64,000 nucleotides of DNA from Gloeobacter morelensis MG652769 (GCF_021018745.1 NZ_CP063845.1:2418001-2482000), one strand, 5' to 3'. Positions 9,458 to 18,413 are shown, numbered from the stretch's first letter. The notes: generated by a model not told the origin, from the sequence alone. Numbers and translations are program-made.

Positions 9458-10471
9458 CTAGAAACTGGCAGTTTTGAGGAGCACCTCGCGGATGGTCAGC
9501 CCCAGGTAGGCGCGACCGCCGTAGACCGTGCCGCGCTTGCCGCGGAAAAAGTGGTTGTTGGCGATATGGTAGCCTTCTGCCGGCAAAGGCACGTAGCCCA
9601 CCGAGGCGGCCAGTTTCTCGCCGTTTTCGAGGTAAAAGTCCACGAACTCGCGCACTTCCGCTTTTTTTTGCGCTGAGACGATATTGACGTAGATGAACAG
9701 CGGCCGCGAGAGCGGGGCGTAGGTGCCCTTTTCGACATTCTTGTCGGTGGGGACCACGGGGCCTTTGCCATTGTCGACGGCGAGTGCCTTCAGTTTGTCT
9801 TTGTTCGCTTCGTAGTAGGCGTAGCCAAAATAACCCAGGGCATTGGGATCCGCGGCCACTCCTTCGACTAGCACGTCATCGTCCTCAGAAGCGATGTAAT
9901 CGCTGCGGGTGTCGGTGTCGGCGGAGCCCAGGATGGCTTCTGCGAAGTAGTCGTAGGTGCCCGAGTCGCGGCCGGGTCCATAGAGCTTCAGCGGCCGGTC
10001 AGGAAAGCCCGGGCGCACCTGATTCCAGCGGGTCACTTTGCCTTGGGCGGAGCGCTCCCAGATTTTTTTGAGTTCGGCGACGGTGAGGTCGCTTGCCCAG
10101 GTATTTTTGGGGTGGACGACGACGGTGAGCGCGTCGAAGGCCACCGGCAGTTCCATAAAGGCGACGTTCGCCCGCCGACACTCATCCATCTCCCTTTGCA
10201 AAATTGGTCGCGAGGCGTCGGAGATATCGGTCTCGCCGCTGCAGAATTTGCGAAATCCGCCGCCGGTGCCGGAGAAGTTGACGGCGATTTTGCCCTGGAA
10301 CTGCTTGTGCTTGGCCTCGAAGGCTTTGGCGGCGGCGCGGGTGATCGGGTAGACCGTGCTCGATCCATCGATTTTGACGGAGGGCGCCTGTGCAGGAAGC
10401 CCCTGCGCCAGGGTCGCACCCGCGGCAAGCGCCACGAGACTGGCGGCGACAGCAAGTTGTTTATTCAGCAT
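9458..10471 (-). CDS. pstS: phosphate ABC transporter substrate-binding protein PstS (copy 3, type A)
   Basis: 337 residues. ATG at 10471 is preceded by AAGGA. The signal peptide is LAVAASLVALAAGATLAQG. Binding-site segments are DGSSTVYPITRA, SGTGGGFRKFCSGETDISDA and GPGRDSGTYDYFAEAILG. It is the closest relative of copy 1 in the window, and their last ~200 residues differ at few positions. It follows pstB after a 224-nt AT-rich gap that holds a perfect and a one-mismatch ArsR-type dyad. It therefore probably has its own promoter in addition to read-through from pstSCAB. Confidence 0.95.
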   Translation of the reverse strand: MLNKQLAVAASLVALAAGATLAQGLPAQAPSVKIDGSSTVYPITRAAAKAFEAKHKQFQGKIAVNFSGTGGGFRKFCSGETDISDASRPILQREMDECRRANVAFMELPVAFDALTVVVHPKNTWASDLTVAELKKIWERSAQGKVTRWNQVRPGFPDRPLKLYGPGRDSGTYDYFAEAILGSADTDTRSDYIASEDDDVLVEGVAADPNALGYFGYAYYEANKDKLKALAVDNGKGPVVPTDKNVEKGTYAPLSRPLFIYVNIVSAQKKAEVREFVDFYLENGEKLAASVGYVPLPAEGYHIANNHFFRGKRGTVYGGRAYLGLTIREVLLKTASF

Positions 10472-10518
10472 TTTGCAAGTCCTTTCTATCGCTACTGCTT
10501 CCTAGACAGCTTCATTAT

Positions 10519-10534
10519 TTCAAAAATTGTTGAT
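10519..10534 (-). promoter_or_regulatory. ArsR-type operator-like dyad near the pstS3 start
   Basis: On the coding strand this is ATCAA-N6-TTGAA, one mismatch from perfect. It lies 48-63 nt upstream of the pstS3 ATG, in the place expected for a promoter-overlapping repressor site. Confidence 0.55.
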
Positions 10535-10672
10535 TTATAAAAGCAGGCGAGCCGCGCCCCATCGCATACCTGCGTCACGACGGCTTCGCGTTAAGAGGCT
10601 TGACCAGAAGCTAGCGAGGCATTTAAAGTTTGAAAATTACCCAAGAATTATATGCTGCTCTCAGATTTATTA

Positions 10673-10688
10673 ATCAAAATTTATTGAT
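10673..10688 (-). promoter_or_regulatory. perfect ATCAA-N6-TTGAT dyad between pstB and pstS3
   Basis: A perfect ATCAA-N6-TTGAT dyad lies 8 nt past the pstB stop codon, about 200 nt upstream of pstS3. It has the same arms and spacing as the site at 14601-14616 in front of pstS4. This is the motif described for ArsR in Synechocystis. Binding here is inferred. Confidence 0.6.
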
Positions 10689-10695
10689 TTAAATG

Positions 10696-11481
<786 letters not shown>

Positions 11482-11488
11482 GGGTTTC

Positions 11489-12406
11489 TTACCACTTGAT
11501 GCGTTTACGAAAAGAGTAGCGCAAGTAAATGGCGAGCGCGTTCATGCCGAGGGTCATCGCGATAAGCACCAGTCCGGCGGCGGCGGCGTTGAGCTGAAAA
11601 GCCGCCTGGGGGCGCGACACCCAGTTGAACATCTGGATGGGCAGCACCGTGAAGCCCGAAGAAAGCCACTGGAAGGAGAAAAACGGAAATTCGGCCCGCA
11701 AGGGTAAATCCGGCAAGAAGGCGATAAAGGTCAAAGCACCGATGGTGATAAGCGGGGCCGTCTCGCCGATCGCCCGCGAGAGGCCGATGATGATCCCTGT
11801 CAGGATGCCGCCGGTCGAGTAAGGCAGGATATGGTCGCTCACCATCTGCCAGCGGGTCGCCCCAAGGGCGTAGGCGGCTTCGCGGATCGAGTCGGGGACC
11901 GCCCGCAGCGATTCGCGCGTCGCTACGATGACGATAGGCAAGATGAGCAGTGCCAGGGTGAGCCCGGCGGTGAGGATGCTCTCCCCCAATCCCAATCCGT
12001 AGACGAAAAGCCCAAGGGCCATCAACCCGAAGATGATCGAAGGCACCCCGGCGAGGTTGGTGATGTTAACCTCGATGATCTCTGTGAACCAGTTCTTGGG
12101 GGCGTACTCCTCCAGGTAAATGCCCGCCGACACCCCCAAAGGCACCGCCGCTGTCGCCGTCACCAGCATCACCAGGCAGCTGCCCACCCAGGCCGACAAG
12201 ATCCCGGCCTGCTCGGCAAAGCGCGACGGAAAGGAAGTAAAAAATTCCGGCCGCAGCCGTGCGGTGCCGTCGACTGCCAAATCCACCAGCAGCGCCAGCA
12301 GCGTCACCAGCCCGACCAGCAGCGCCAGAAATCCGGCGGCAGCAAAGATGAGATCGGCGCGCTTGCGGCTTTTGATCGCCTCACGCAGTTGAACCGCGTC
12401 CATCAA
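11489..12406 (-). CDS. pstA: phosphate ABC transporter permease PstA
   Basis: 305 residues with about six membrane spans. The MetI-type coupling loop is [37 protein letters not shown] is the conserved PstA segment. ATG at 12406 overlaps the pstC stop by 4 nt (ATGA), indicating translational coupling. It pairs with PstC as the inner-membrane channel of the phosphate importer. Confidence 0.97.
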   Translation of the reverse strand: MMDAVQLREAIKSRKRADLIFAAAGFLALLVGLVTLLALLVDLAVDGTARLRPEFFTSFPSRFAEQAGILSAWVGSCLVMLVTATAAVPLGVSAGIYLEEYAPKNWFTEIIEVNITNLAGVPSIIFGLMALGLFVYGLGLGESILTAGLTLALLILPIVIVATRESLRAVPDSIREAAYALGATRWQMVSDHILPYSTGGILTGIIIGLSRAIGETAPLITIGALTFIAFLPDLPLRAEFPFFSFQWLSSGFTVLPIQMFNWVSRPQAAFQLNAAAAGLVLIAMTLGMNALAIYLRYSFRKRIKW

Positions 12407-13344
12407 TAGACCTCCCGGAAGCGCTTGCGCAACAGGTGGCCGGCGATGTTGAAGGTGAGGGTCATCGCGAGCAGCATCAACCCCGCCGCGAAGATCGTCT
12501 GGTATGCCAGTGTGCCGTGGGGCAGATCCCCGAGGCTCACCTGAACGATGTAGGCGGTGATCGTCGCCGCCGGCTCCGTCGGGTTAAGGGTCAAATTGGG
12601 CTGGGTGCCTGCAGCGATGGCCACGATCATCGTCTCGCCGATGGCCCGCGAGAAGCCCAGCACGTAGGCGGAGGCGATGCCGGAGAAGGCGGAGGGGACC
12701 ACGACGCGCAGGGCTGTCTGCATGCGCGTCGCTCCCATCGCGTAGGAGCCTTCGCGAATCGCCATCGGCACCGAGCGCATCGCATCCTCGCTGAGCGACG
12801 ACACGTAAGGGATGATCATGACCCCGATCACCAGTCCGGCGCTCAACATGTTGAAACCGGGCAGATCCGGGTAGATCTTCTGCAGCAGCGGCGTGACAAA
12901 CAACAGTGCGAAGTAGCCGTAGACCACCGTCGGCACCGCGCTCAACAACTCGAGGATGGGCTTTGCCACCTCGCGCAGTTGGGCGGGGGCATACTCGCTC
13001 AGGTAGATGGCGGCGATTGTGCCCAGGGGAATGGCCACGACCAGGGCGACTACCGTAGTCACCAGTGTCCCAGCAACCAGCGGCAGGATGCCGTAGCGGG
13101 GATTGGCGAACAAAGGCGTCCACTGGGTGTCGGTGAGAAATTGACCCAGGGGCACCTGGGAAAAAAACTGGAACGACTCGAACAACAACACGGCGACAAT
13201 ACCGGCGGTTGTGAACACCGAGGAGAGAGCGGCAAGCAGCAGTATCAGTTCGATGGCCCGCTCGCGCAGGTTGCGCAGGGGCCGGTAGCGCAAGGTACCG
13301 CCTGCGGGTCGGCTCTGCAGACTGGAAGGATCGCTCGTGGCCAT
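12403..13344 (-). CDS. pstC: phosphate ABC transporter permease PstC
   Basis: 313 residues with about six membrane spans. The coupling loop is EGSYAMGATRMQTALRVVVP. GFSRAIGETMIVAIAAG and VPTVVYGYFALLFV are typical PstC segments. It lies 77 nt downstream of pstS4, with a strong stem-loop and T-rich tract in that gap. It overlaps pstA by 4 nt. Together these form the membrane channel of the Pst importer. Confidence 0.97.
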   Translation of the reverse strand: MATSDPSSLQSRPAGGTLRYRPLRNLRERAIELILLLAALSSVFTTAGIVAVLLFESFQFFSQVPLGQFLTDTQWTPLFANPRYGILPLVAGTLVTTVVALVVAIPLGTIAAIYLSEYAPAQLREVAKPILELLSAVPTVVYGYFALLFVTPLLQKIYPDLPGFNMLSAGLVIGVMIIPYVSSLSEDAMRSVPMAIREGSYAMGATRMQTALRVVVPSAFSGIASAYVLGFSRAIGETMIVAIAAGTQPNLTLNPTEPAATITAYIVQVSLGDLPHGTLAYQTIFAAGLMLLAMTLTFNIAGHLLRKRFREVY

Positions 13345-13370
13345 AGATTCATCGGCGTGTGGGGTGACAA

Positions 13371-13407
13371 GAAAAGGCAGGGCCGTGCCAAGGCACGCGC
13401 CCTACCC
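13371..13407 (-). terminator. intrinsic terminator or attenuator between pstS4 and pstC
   Basis: Read on the minus strand, GGTAGGGC-g-CGTGCC, a TT loop, then GGCACG-GCCCTGCC form a stem of about 14 bp followed by TTTTCTT. It lies just after the pstS4 stop. Partial termination here would make more binding protein than permease, a common arrangement in binding-protein operons. Confidence 0.65.
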
Positions 13408-13421
13408 ATGCAGACCAAAAT

Positions 13422-14438
13422 TTAGAACTTCGCTTCGCGGCTCAGCAGATCCTCGATCTTGAGGCCCACCTCCGCCTCCCCGCCGAAGACCGTGCCCACG
13501 CGGTTCTTCTGGAAGTGGCTTAAAGCCACGTCGTAGGCTTTTTTGGGCAGCGGCACGTACTTGACCTGTTTGACCAGGGTGGGGGCGCTCTTGAGGTAGA
13601 ACTCGACGAACTCCTTGACCTCCGGCCGGGCCATCGCCTTGTTGCTTACGTAGATGAAGATGGGGCGCGAGAGGGGGTTGTAGGTGCCGTCCTCGACCGT
13701 CTTGTCCGAGGGGAGCACAGGTCCTTTGCCCCCGTCGACGCCCACCGCCTTGAGCTTGTTCTTATTTTCGGCGTAGTAGGCGTAGCCGAAGTAACCGAGG
13801 GCATTTTTGTCGTTGGCGACGCCCTGCACCAGGACGTTGTCGTCTTCGGAGGCGGTAAAATCGCCGCGGCTGGCCTTGGATTTACCGACCACGGCTTCAG
13901 TGAAGTAGTCGAAGGTGCCGGAGTCGGCGCCGGGTCCATAGAGTTTCAGTGGCGCGTTCGGGAAGGACGGCCGCACCTGGTTCCAGTTGGTGATCTTGCC
14001 CTGGGCGTCCGGTTCCCACACTTTTTTGAGTTCGGCCACCGTCATCGTGCTTGCCCAGGTGTTGGATGGATTGACCATGACAGTGAGCGCGTCGTAGGCC
14101 ACCGGCAGTTCGATGTACTGAATTCCCGCCTCCTTACAGGCGTCCATTTCTTTTTTGAGAATCGGACGCGAGGCGTTGGAGATATCGGTCTCGCCGCGGC
14201 AGAACTTCTTGAAGCCGCCGCCGGTGCCCGAGACGCCGACGGTCACCTTGACCTTTTTGTTTTTCTGGAATTCCTCGGCCATCGCCTCGGTAATCGGGAA
14301 GACCGTGCTCGAACCGTCGACTTTGATGGTCTGCTGGGACTGGGCCTGCGCCTGGGGCGCGGGCATGCTCAAGAACGTGCCGATCAGACCGGCAGTTGCC
14401 ACACTGACTGCCGCTGCTTTTGCGCGTACCGATAACAT
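13422..14438 (-). CDS. pstS: phosphate ABC transporter substrate-binding protein PstS (copy 4, type B, first gene of pstSCAB)
   Basis: 338 residues. ATG at 14438 is preceded by GAGGA. The signal peptide is [20 protein letters not shown]. Phosphate-binding loops are [32 protein letters not shown] and [18 protein letters not shown]. It is most similar to copy 2. It heads the pstSCAB operon. Its upstream region has no Pho-box-like TTAAC repeat that I can see, but it holds one perfect and one imperfect ArsR-type dyad just past the end of arsR1. Confidence 0.95.
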   Translation of the reverse strand: MLSVRAKAAAVSVATAGLIGTFLSMPAPQAQAQSQQTIKVDGSSTVFPITEAMAEEFQKNKKVKVTVGVSGTGGGFKKFCRGETDISNASRPILKKEMDACKEAGIQYIELPVAYDALTVMVNPSNTWASTMTVAELKKVWEPDAQGKITNWNQVRPSFPNAPLKLYGPGADSGTFDYFTEAVVGKSKASRGDFTASEDDNVLVQGVANDKNALGYFGYAYYAENKNKLKAVGVDGGKGPVLPSDKTVEDGTYNPLSRPIFIYVSNKAMARPEVKEFVEFYLKSAPTLVKQVKYVPLPKKAYDVALSHFQKNRVGTVFGGEAEVGLKIEDLLSREAKF

Positions 14439-14576
14439 GGATGTCCTCTTCTAACAATTTTGATTGACGTTGCTATCCGGCACCCAAATGGGCTCTCCCT
14501 ACTCAGCAGACCACCGTGAAGAAGCCCGCATATCAAGGCATTGGGACGCTTCAGGCACCCGGACACGTCCCATCGT

Positions 14577-14592
14577 ATCAATTTTGCTTGTT
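14577..14592 (-). promoter_or_regulatory. imperfect ArsR-type dyad upstream of pstS4
   Basis: The plus strand reads ATCAA-N6-TTGTT, one mismatch from the perfect form. It starts 24 nt from the perfect site at 14601-14616, and the two may form a tandem operator. It is about 140 nt upstream of the pstS4 ATG. Confidence 0.5.
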
Positions 14593-14600
14593 TTGTCAAT

Positions 14601-14616
14601 ATCAATAAAGCTTGAT
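14601..14616 (-). promoter_or_regulatory. perfect ATCAA-N6-TTGAT operator between arsR1 and pstS4
   Basis: ATCAA at 14601-14605 and TTGAT at 14612-14616 are separated by exactly six bases, directly downstream of the arsR1 stop codon. The motif and spacing match the ArsR site known from the Synechocystis ars operon. The gene it would control is pstS4, not arsR1, because both genes read on the minus strand. Confidence 0.65.
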
Positions 14617-14617
14617 T

Positions 14618-14965
14618 TTACTTGGGGCTGTCCTCACAGGAGCGCGCCGGGAGCAGCGGGCTGAAGCGCCGGTAATCGGCCAGGTACTGCTCGACGGCCA
14701 CCAGGCCGGGCAAGTTGACACTGTAGTAGACCCAGCGCTTCTCCTGGCGAGTGCGCACTAGACCGGCTTCTTTAAGCGTTTTGAGATGAAATGAAAGTTT
14801 AGACTGGGCCACCCCCAGTTTCTCGCCCAGTTCGCAGACGCACAATTCCTGGGCGCGCAGCACCTCCAGCACCTGCAGGCGCAGCGGTTCGGAGAGCGCG
14901 TGAAACTGGGCGGCGAACTGCTCGGCACTCAGACAGTCGCTATGAATCAACTTCGGTTGGAGCAA
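14618..14965 (-). CDS. arsR: ArsR-family arsenic-responsive repressor (copy 1)
   Basis: 115 residues from a TTG start at 14965. The winged-helix fold carries the ArsR metal-site motif ELCVCEL, whose Cys pair binds As(III) in this family, followed by the recognition helix AQSKLSFHLKTLKEAGLV. Further Cys residues lie near the N-terminus (SDC) and near the end (SCEDS). Repressors of this type leave DNA when arsenite binds. The gene lies between the phosphatase gene of the ars operon and pstS4. The ATCAA-N6-TTGAT dyads next to it and at other pst genes are its likely targets. Confidence 0.88.
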   Translation of the reverse strand: MLQPKLIHSDCLSAEQFAAQFHALSEPLRLQVLEVLRAQELCVCELGEKLGVAQSKLSFHLKTLKEAGLVRTRQEKRWVYYSVNLPGLVAVEQYLADYRRFSPLLPARSCEDSPK

Positions 14966-15072
14966 GGGTCTACCTCAGCTAGACAGCAGGTGCGCTTTAC
15001 TCACTGTAACCGGACTGGGAACAAGACTTGTCGTATCGGATGCATAATCACTGGAGGTCGAGTGCACGGCGT

Positions 15073-15519
15073 TCAAGACCGGGCAAAATTCCGCAAAAAC
15101 TCGATCTGCGCTTCCCTCAGTTCGACGTCGGGATTGGCGGTCTGGACAATTTGCAGTGCTTGCTCGCTCGAATGGCCCGCGGCGATTAAATAGGCCGCGA
15201 GGAAAGTGCCGGTGCGCCTTCTGCCGCTGGTGCAGTGCACGGCCACGCCTGCGCCGCGGGCGTTTTGCTCGGCTACGAAGTCCCGCAATTGCGCGATTTG
15301 CTCGCGGGTAGGGGCCGTCCCACCCTTCACCGGCAGCCAACGATGCGGCATCCCTGCCCGTTCGTACAGATCGAGGTTGCCGGGGTCGTCCATCACCGAG
15401 ACAAGCCCGCCGACGCCGCTCGCCTGCAAGTCGGAGATCTCAGCCTCGGTCGGTTTGCGGACACCTCCGAGCTTGCCGGGGATGACCCACCACAAATTCT
15501 CTGAAATCGATTGTTCCAT
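15073..15519 (-). CDS. dual-specificity/tyrosine phosphatase-like protein in the ars operon
   Basis: 148 residues from ATG 15519. The cysteine phosphatase loop is HCTSGRRRTG, with catalytic Cys96 and Arg102, in the CX5R pattern of PTP/DSP enzymes. It has no signal peptide. It lies 48 nt after arsH and upstream of arsR1 on the same strand. Possible roles are protein dephosphorylation, or reduction of arsenate by a CX5R mechanism like that of Acr2-type reductases, which evolved from this superfamily. The second is only inference from context, since arsC is already present. Confidence 0.78.
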   Translation of the reverse strand: MEQSISENLWWVIPGKLGGVRKPTEAEISDLQASGVGGLVSVMDDPGNLDLYERAGMPHRWLPVKGGTAPTREQIAQLRDFVAEQNARGAGVAVHCTSGRRRTGTFLAAYLIAAGHSSEQALQIVQTANPDVELREAQIEFLRNFARS

Positions 15520-15567
15520 GAAGTTGCTCGTGTGTGTGGGGAATGTGACAAGTGGGAAGGGGGAGGA

Positions 15568-16203
15568 TCACGGCTTCTGATCGGCCATTGCCTGGGCTGC
15601 CTTTTCCTTGCGCTCGCTGTAGCGGTCGGTGAGGTGAGCGGTGTGGGGACGCAGCAGGATGGTGAATTTGTACAGTTCTTCCATGACATCGATCACCCGA
15701 TCCCGGTAGGGCGAGTCCTTCATGGTGCCGTCCTCATGAAATTCGTTGTAGGCCTTGGCCACCGACGACTGGTTGGGGATGGTAAACATGCGCATCCAGC
15801 GGCCGAGCAGGCGCAGCGTGTTGACAGCGTTGAACGACTGGGAGCCGCCGCTCACCTGCATCACAGCGAGGGTGCGTCCCTGGGTGGGCCGCACCGATCC
15901 GAGCGTGAGCGGAATCCAGTCGATCTGATTTTTGAGGATGCCGGTAATTTGCCCGTGCATCTCCGGGCTCGACCACACCTGCCCCTCCGACCAGAGGCTC
16001 AAATCGCGCAATTCCTGCACTTTGGGGTGCTCAGCTTCGACGCTCGCGTAGACAGGTAAGGCGCGCGGGTCGAAAAAGCGGACTTCCGCTCCCATATCGG
16101 CGATGATGCGGCCGGCCTCTTCGGCGAGCAGGCGACTGTAGGAGCGCTCGCGCAGCGAACCGTACAAAAACAAAATCCGCGGGGGATGGTCGAAGTCGCT
16201 CAT
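15568..16203 (-). CDS. arsH: ArsH, NADPH-dependent FMN reductase / organoarsenical oxidase
   Basis: 211 residues from ATG 16203, which follows the arsC stop by 4 nt. The flavodoxin-like FMN site is [42 protein letters not shown] and [19 protein letters not shown] are the conserved ArsH blocks. Family members oxidise trivalent methylarsenicals to the less toxic pentavalent form and reduce quinones or dyes with NADPH. In cyanobacteria arsH is a regular member of ars operons. Confidence 0.94.
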   Translation of the reverse strand: MSDFDHPPRILFLYGSLRERSYSRLLAEEAGRIIADMGAEVRFFDPRALPVYASVEAEHPKVQELRDLSLWSEGQVWSSPEMHGQITGILKNQIDWIPLTLGSVRPTQGRTLAVMQVSGGSQSFNAVNTLRLLGRWMRMFTIPNQSSVAKAYNEFHEDGTMKDSPYRDRVIDVMEELYKFTILLRPHTAHLTDRYSERKEKAAQAMADQKP

Positions 16204-16207
16204 ATGC

Positions 16208-16624
16208 TCAAGCAGAAATGGCAGGCTGCTCGCGCAGCGCATTGACCAGATTCTGCACGCGCTGTTTGATCTCCTCTCGCACCCGGTGGAAAACCTCGAT
16301 AGGCTGGCCGTCCGGGTCCTCGACGCGCCAGTCTTCAAAGACATCGCGCGTCAGCCACGCCTCGGGCAAATTCACCCCGCAGCCGCACAGCGAAATGACT
16401 GCATCAAAATCTTCCGAACCAAAGTCACTCAGGGGCTTGGAAGTTTGGCTCGTAATATCAACACCCGCCTCGGCCATCACCTGGACAGCCGTCGGGTGCA
16501 CGCGGCTCGATTCCAGCCCCGAGCTGACCACCTCGATCACCCCGGCTCCCAGGGTGCGGGCGTAGCCTTCGGCCATCTGCGAGCGACAAGAATTGCGCTT
16601 GCACACGAACATGATGCGCTTCAT
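16208..16624 (-). CDS. arsC: arsenate reductase ArsC (LMW-phosphatase fold, Synechocystis type)
   Basis: 138 residues from ATG 16624. A GTG at 16627 would add one. The P-loop is [10 protein letters not shown]5R with Cys8 as nucleophile. SLCGCG places two more cysteines at 80 and 82. This Cys8/Cys80/Cys82 arrangement is that of the glutathione/glutaredoxin-dependent enzyme of Synechocystis. It reduces arsenate to arsenite in the cytoplasm. It lies 6 nt after the aquaporin gene, so arsenite produced here could leave through that channel. Confidence 0.94.
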   Translation of the reverse strand: MKRIMFVCKRNSCRSQMAEGYARTLGAGVIEVVSSGLESSRVHPTAVQVMAEAGVDITSQTSKPLSDFGSEDFDAVISLCGCGVNLPEAWLTRDVFEDWRVEDPDGQPIEVFHRVREEIKQRVQNLVNALREQPAISA

Positions 16625-16630
16625 CACTAT

Positions 16631-17446
16631 TTAGCCTCCATCGAGTCTTGTTGATGTCTCTTCGAGCGGGTCGCGCATCTGCTGCCACACCCAGCCGGCC
16701 ACCAGGGCCCCGACGATCGGTGCCAGCCAATAGACCCAGTGTGCCTCCCAGGCCCCTGCCACCAGGGCCGGGCCGAACGAGCGGGCCGGGTTCATGCTCG
16801 CCCCCGAAATCGGTCCGCCGAAACCCGCCTCCAACCCGACGGTCAGGCCGATGGCGAGGCCCGCGAATCCCCGGGGAGCGCGCGGATCGAGGGCTGATCC
16901 GCAGATGACCAGCATCAAAATGAACGTGAGCAACAGCTCGACTGCGAACGCCTGCACCCAGTTGCCCGCCAAAGGCAACGTCGCCCCGAGCTTTGCTTGA
17001 TTGCCGAAACAGACGAGCACCGCCACACTCGCCGCTGCCGCCCCAGCCAGCTGCACCAGAATGTAGGATAAAACGCGCCGGGCCGGAAACCGGCCGAGTG
17101 CCCACAGCGCCAGCGTCACCGCCGGGTTGATGTGGGCGCCGCTGATATGACCCAGGGTGTAGATTAGCGCCGCTACCACCGCCCCGAAGACGAAGCTGAT
17201 GCCCAGATGGGTGAGGGCACCGCCCGAAACGGCGTTGACCACCACCGCGCCGGTGCCTGCGAAGACCAGCACAAAAGTGCCCACCGCCTCGGCCACCAGT
17301 TCGCGCCGAGGCCAGGCGGAATCGACCGGGGCGTCACTCCCGGCGGGGGCGCGGGCCGGGGCGGAGGCTGGACGGCTCACGGCCGCCTCGCTTTGCTTGG
17401 GTGAAATAGGTTCATCGCTCCTCTTCTCGGCGAGCACAGGGTACAT
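16631..17446 (-). CDS. aquaglyceroporin (AqpS-like MIP channel) in the ars operon
   Basis: 271 residues from ATG 17446. Six membrane spans and two half-helix loops are seen, with NPA motifs in GAHINPAVTLALW and GASMNPARSFGPAL. About 45 residues of Ala/Pro/Ser-rich sequence precede the first span, which is unusual. MIP channels conduct uncharged As(OH)3. In Sinorhizobium the AqpS channel replaces an arsenite pump and lets arsenite made by ArsC leave down its gradient. No ArsB or Acr3 pump is present in this window, so the same pairing is likely. An ATCGT-N6-ACGAT dyad lies 9-24 nt upstream of the start. Confidence 0.88.
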   Translation of the reverse strand: MYPVLAEKRSDEPISPKQSEAAVSRPASAPARAPAGSDAPVDSAWPRRELVAEAVGTFVLVFAGTGAVVVNAVSGGALTHLGISFVFGAVVAALIYTLGHISGAHINPAVTLALWALGRFPARRVLSYILVQLAGAAAASVAVLVCFGNQAKLGATLPLAGNWVQAFAVELLLTFILMLVICGSALDPRAPRGFAGLAIGLTVGLEAGFGGPISGASMNPARSFGPALVAGAWEAHWVYWLAPIVGALVAGWVWQQMRDPLEETSTRLDGG

Positions 17447-17454
17447 GATAGGAC

Positions 17455-17470
17455 ATCGTCGATAAACGAT
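17455..17470 (-). promoter_or_regulatory. ATCGT-N6-ACGAT operator-like dyad at the aquaporin start
   Basis: ATCGT-N6-ACGAT (extended to CATCGT/ACGATG at 17454-17471) sits between the arsR2 stop and the aquaporin ATG. It has the same arms and spacing as the dyad upstream of arsI. It is a probable binding site for ArsR2. Confidence 0.55.
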
Positions 17471-17495
17471 GAGTTTGCCAGAGCACAAAGCTTCG

Positions 17496-17828
17496 CTACA
17501 GCGACCCGGACAGGGCTTTGAAGCGCTCGAGGGTGGCAGGCTCGATGCAGTAGCAGACGCGGGGACCATCCACCTCCCCCTGCACCAGGCCCGCCTGCTT
17601 GAGGATGCGCAGGTGCTCGGAGACCGTCGACTGCGATACCGGCAACATCTCGACTAAGTCGCCGCAGATGCAGGTGGCGCGGGCGGCCAGAATCTTGAGA
17701 ATGCGCACCCGAATCGGGTGACCGAGCGCCTTGCAAAGCGCAGCGAATTGCCGCTCTTCTTCTTCGTCTTGCGGTGTGAAGACGGGAGCCTCGGCGGGCA
17801 AACAGGGAGCGCAACTATGAAGGATCAT
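17496..17828 (-). CDS. arsR: ArsR-family repressor (copy 2)
   Basis: 110 residues from ATG 17828. TTG 17834 is an alternative start. It is a winged-helix protein with CICGDLVEML, a variant of the ELCVCDL metal-site motif, and recognition helix SQSTVSEHLRILKQAGLV. Extra cysteines occur near the N-terminus (SCAPC) and near the end (VCYC), so the As(III) site may differ from copy 1. It sits between arsI and the aquaporin gene on the same strand. The matching ATCGT-N6-ACGAT dyads on both sides are its likely operators. A differently sequenced dyad, GTATG-N6-CATAC, lies at 17855-17870. Confidence 0.87.
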   Translation of the reverse strand: MILHSCAPCLPAEAPVFTPQDEEEERQFAALCKALGHPIRVRILKILAARATCICGDLVEMLPVSQSTVSEHLRILKQAGLVQGEVDGPRVCYCIEPATLERFKALSGSL

Positions 17829-17907
17829 CGGCAAGTCGCAACCGGGTACTAGCAGTATGAAAGGGCATACGGACCGGCGTCAACGCGGCTACCGGGCCGT
17901 GTGGCGC

Positions 17908-18375
17908 TTAAGCGCAGCAGGTCTGCTTGGCTGGGAGTGCAGCGGGCGCCGCAGCGCAGCAGGTTTGCTCCTGGGGCCGATTCTCGCTGTGCATCGCCTG
18001 CGCTTCGTCGGTGCGCACCCAGAATTCCCAGTCATTTCCGTCCGGGTCGGTGAGCCAAAATTTGTTCCCCACCGCGTAGCAGCAGGTGACGGCACTCTCG
18101 GTGCGCATCGGCAGACCGGCCGCTTCGGCCCGGGACTGCCAGTGCGCCAGTTGCCCGGCATCGAACATCTCGATGCCGAAGTGCTCGCCGCCGCCGCGCG
18201 AGCGCACATGCCCCGGCTGCGCCACCAGAGCCAGGTGCAGTGCCGGCTTCTCCAGGCGAAAGTTGGCGTAATCGGTGTAGTGTTTGGTCGGTTCGGCGGC
18301 GAAGACAGTGCGGTAAAAGCGCACCGACGCTTCGAGGTCTGCTACGTTCAAGCTGATGTGAGGGCGAAATTCCAT
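17908..18375 (-). CDS. arsI: ArsI-type C-As lyase (organoarsenical demethylase)
   Basis: 155 residues from ATG 18375. This is a vicinal-oxygen-chelate fold with likely Fe(II) ligands His6, His65 and Glu117. The diagnostic block TCCYAVGNKFWLTDPDGNDW has Cys98-Cys99 for binding trivalent methylarsenicals. The tail adds two more vicinal Cys pairs (QTCC at about 138 and QTCC at about 152). ArsI cleaves the C-As bond of MAs(III) to give arsenite. It is the first gene of the ars operon, with an ATCGT-N6-ACGAT dyad 23 nt upstream. CadI-type proteins share the fold, but the CCYAV block and context favour ArsI. Confidence 0.9.
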   Translation of the reverse strand: MEFRPHISLNVADLEASVRFYRTVFAAEPTKHYTDYANFRLEKPALHLALVAQPGHVRSRGGGEHFGIEMFDAGQLAHWQSRAEAAGLPMRTESAVTCCYAVGNKFWLTDPDGNDWEFWVRTDEAQAMHSENRPQEQTCCAAAPAALPAKQTCCA

Positions 18376-18397
18376 GGCAGTCTCTTGCAATAATTAA

Positions 18398-18413
18398 ATC
18401 GTCAATCGACGAT
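18398..18413 (-). promoter_or_regulatory. ATCGT-N6-ACGAT operator-like dyad upstream of arsI
   Basis: ATCGT at 18398-18402 and ACGAT at 18409-18413 with a six-base spacer lie 23-38 nt upstream of the arsI ATG. They are embedded in a wider dyad, TTAAATCG facing CGATTTAA (about 18394-18424). The same core recurs before the aquaporin gene. Confidence 0.6.

Noticed and set aside
10472-10695. Pho box in front of pstS3
   Set aside because: TTAA cores occur, but not at the 11-nt period required. The AT-rich palindromes fit the ArsR-type dyad instead.
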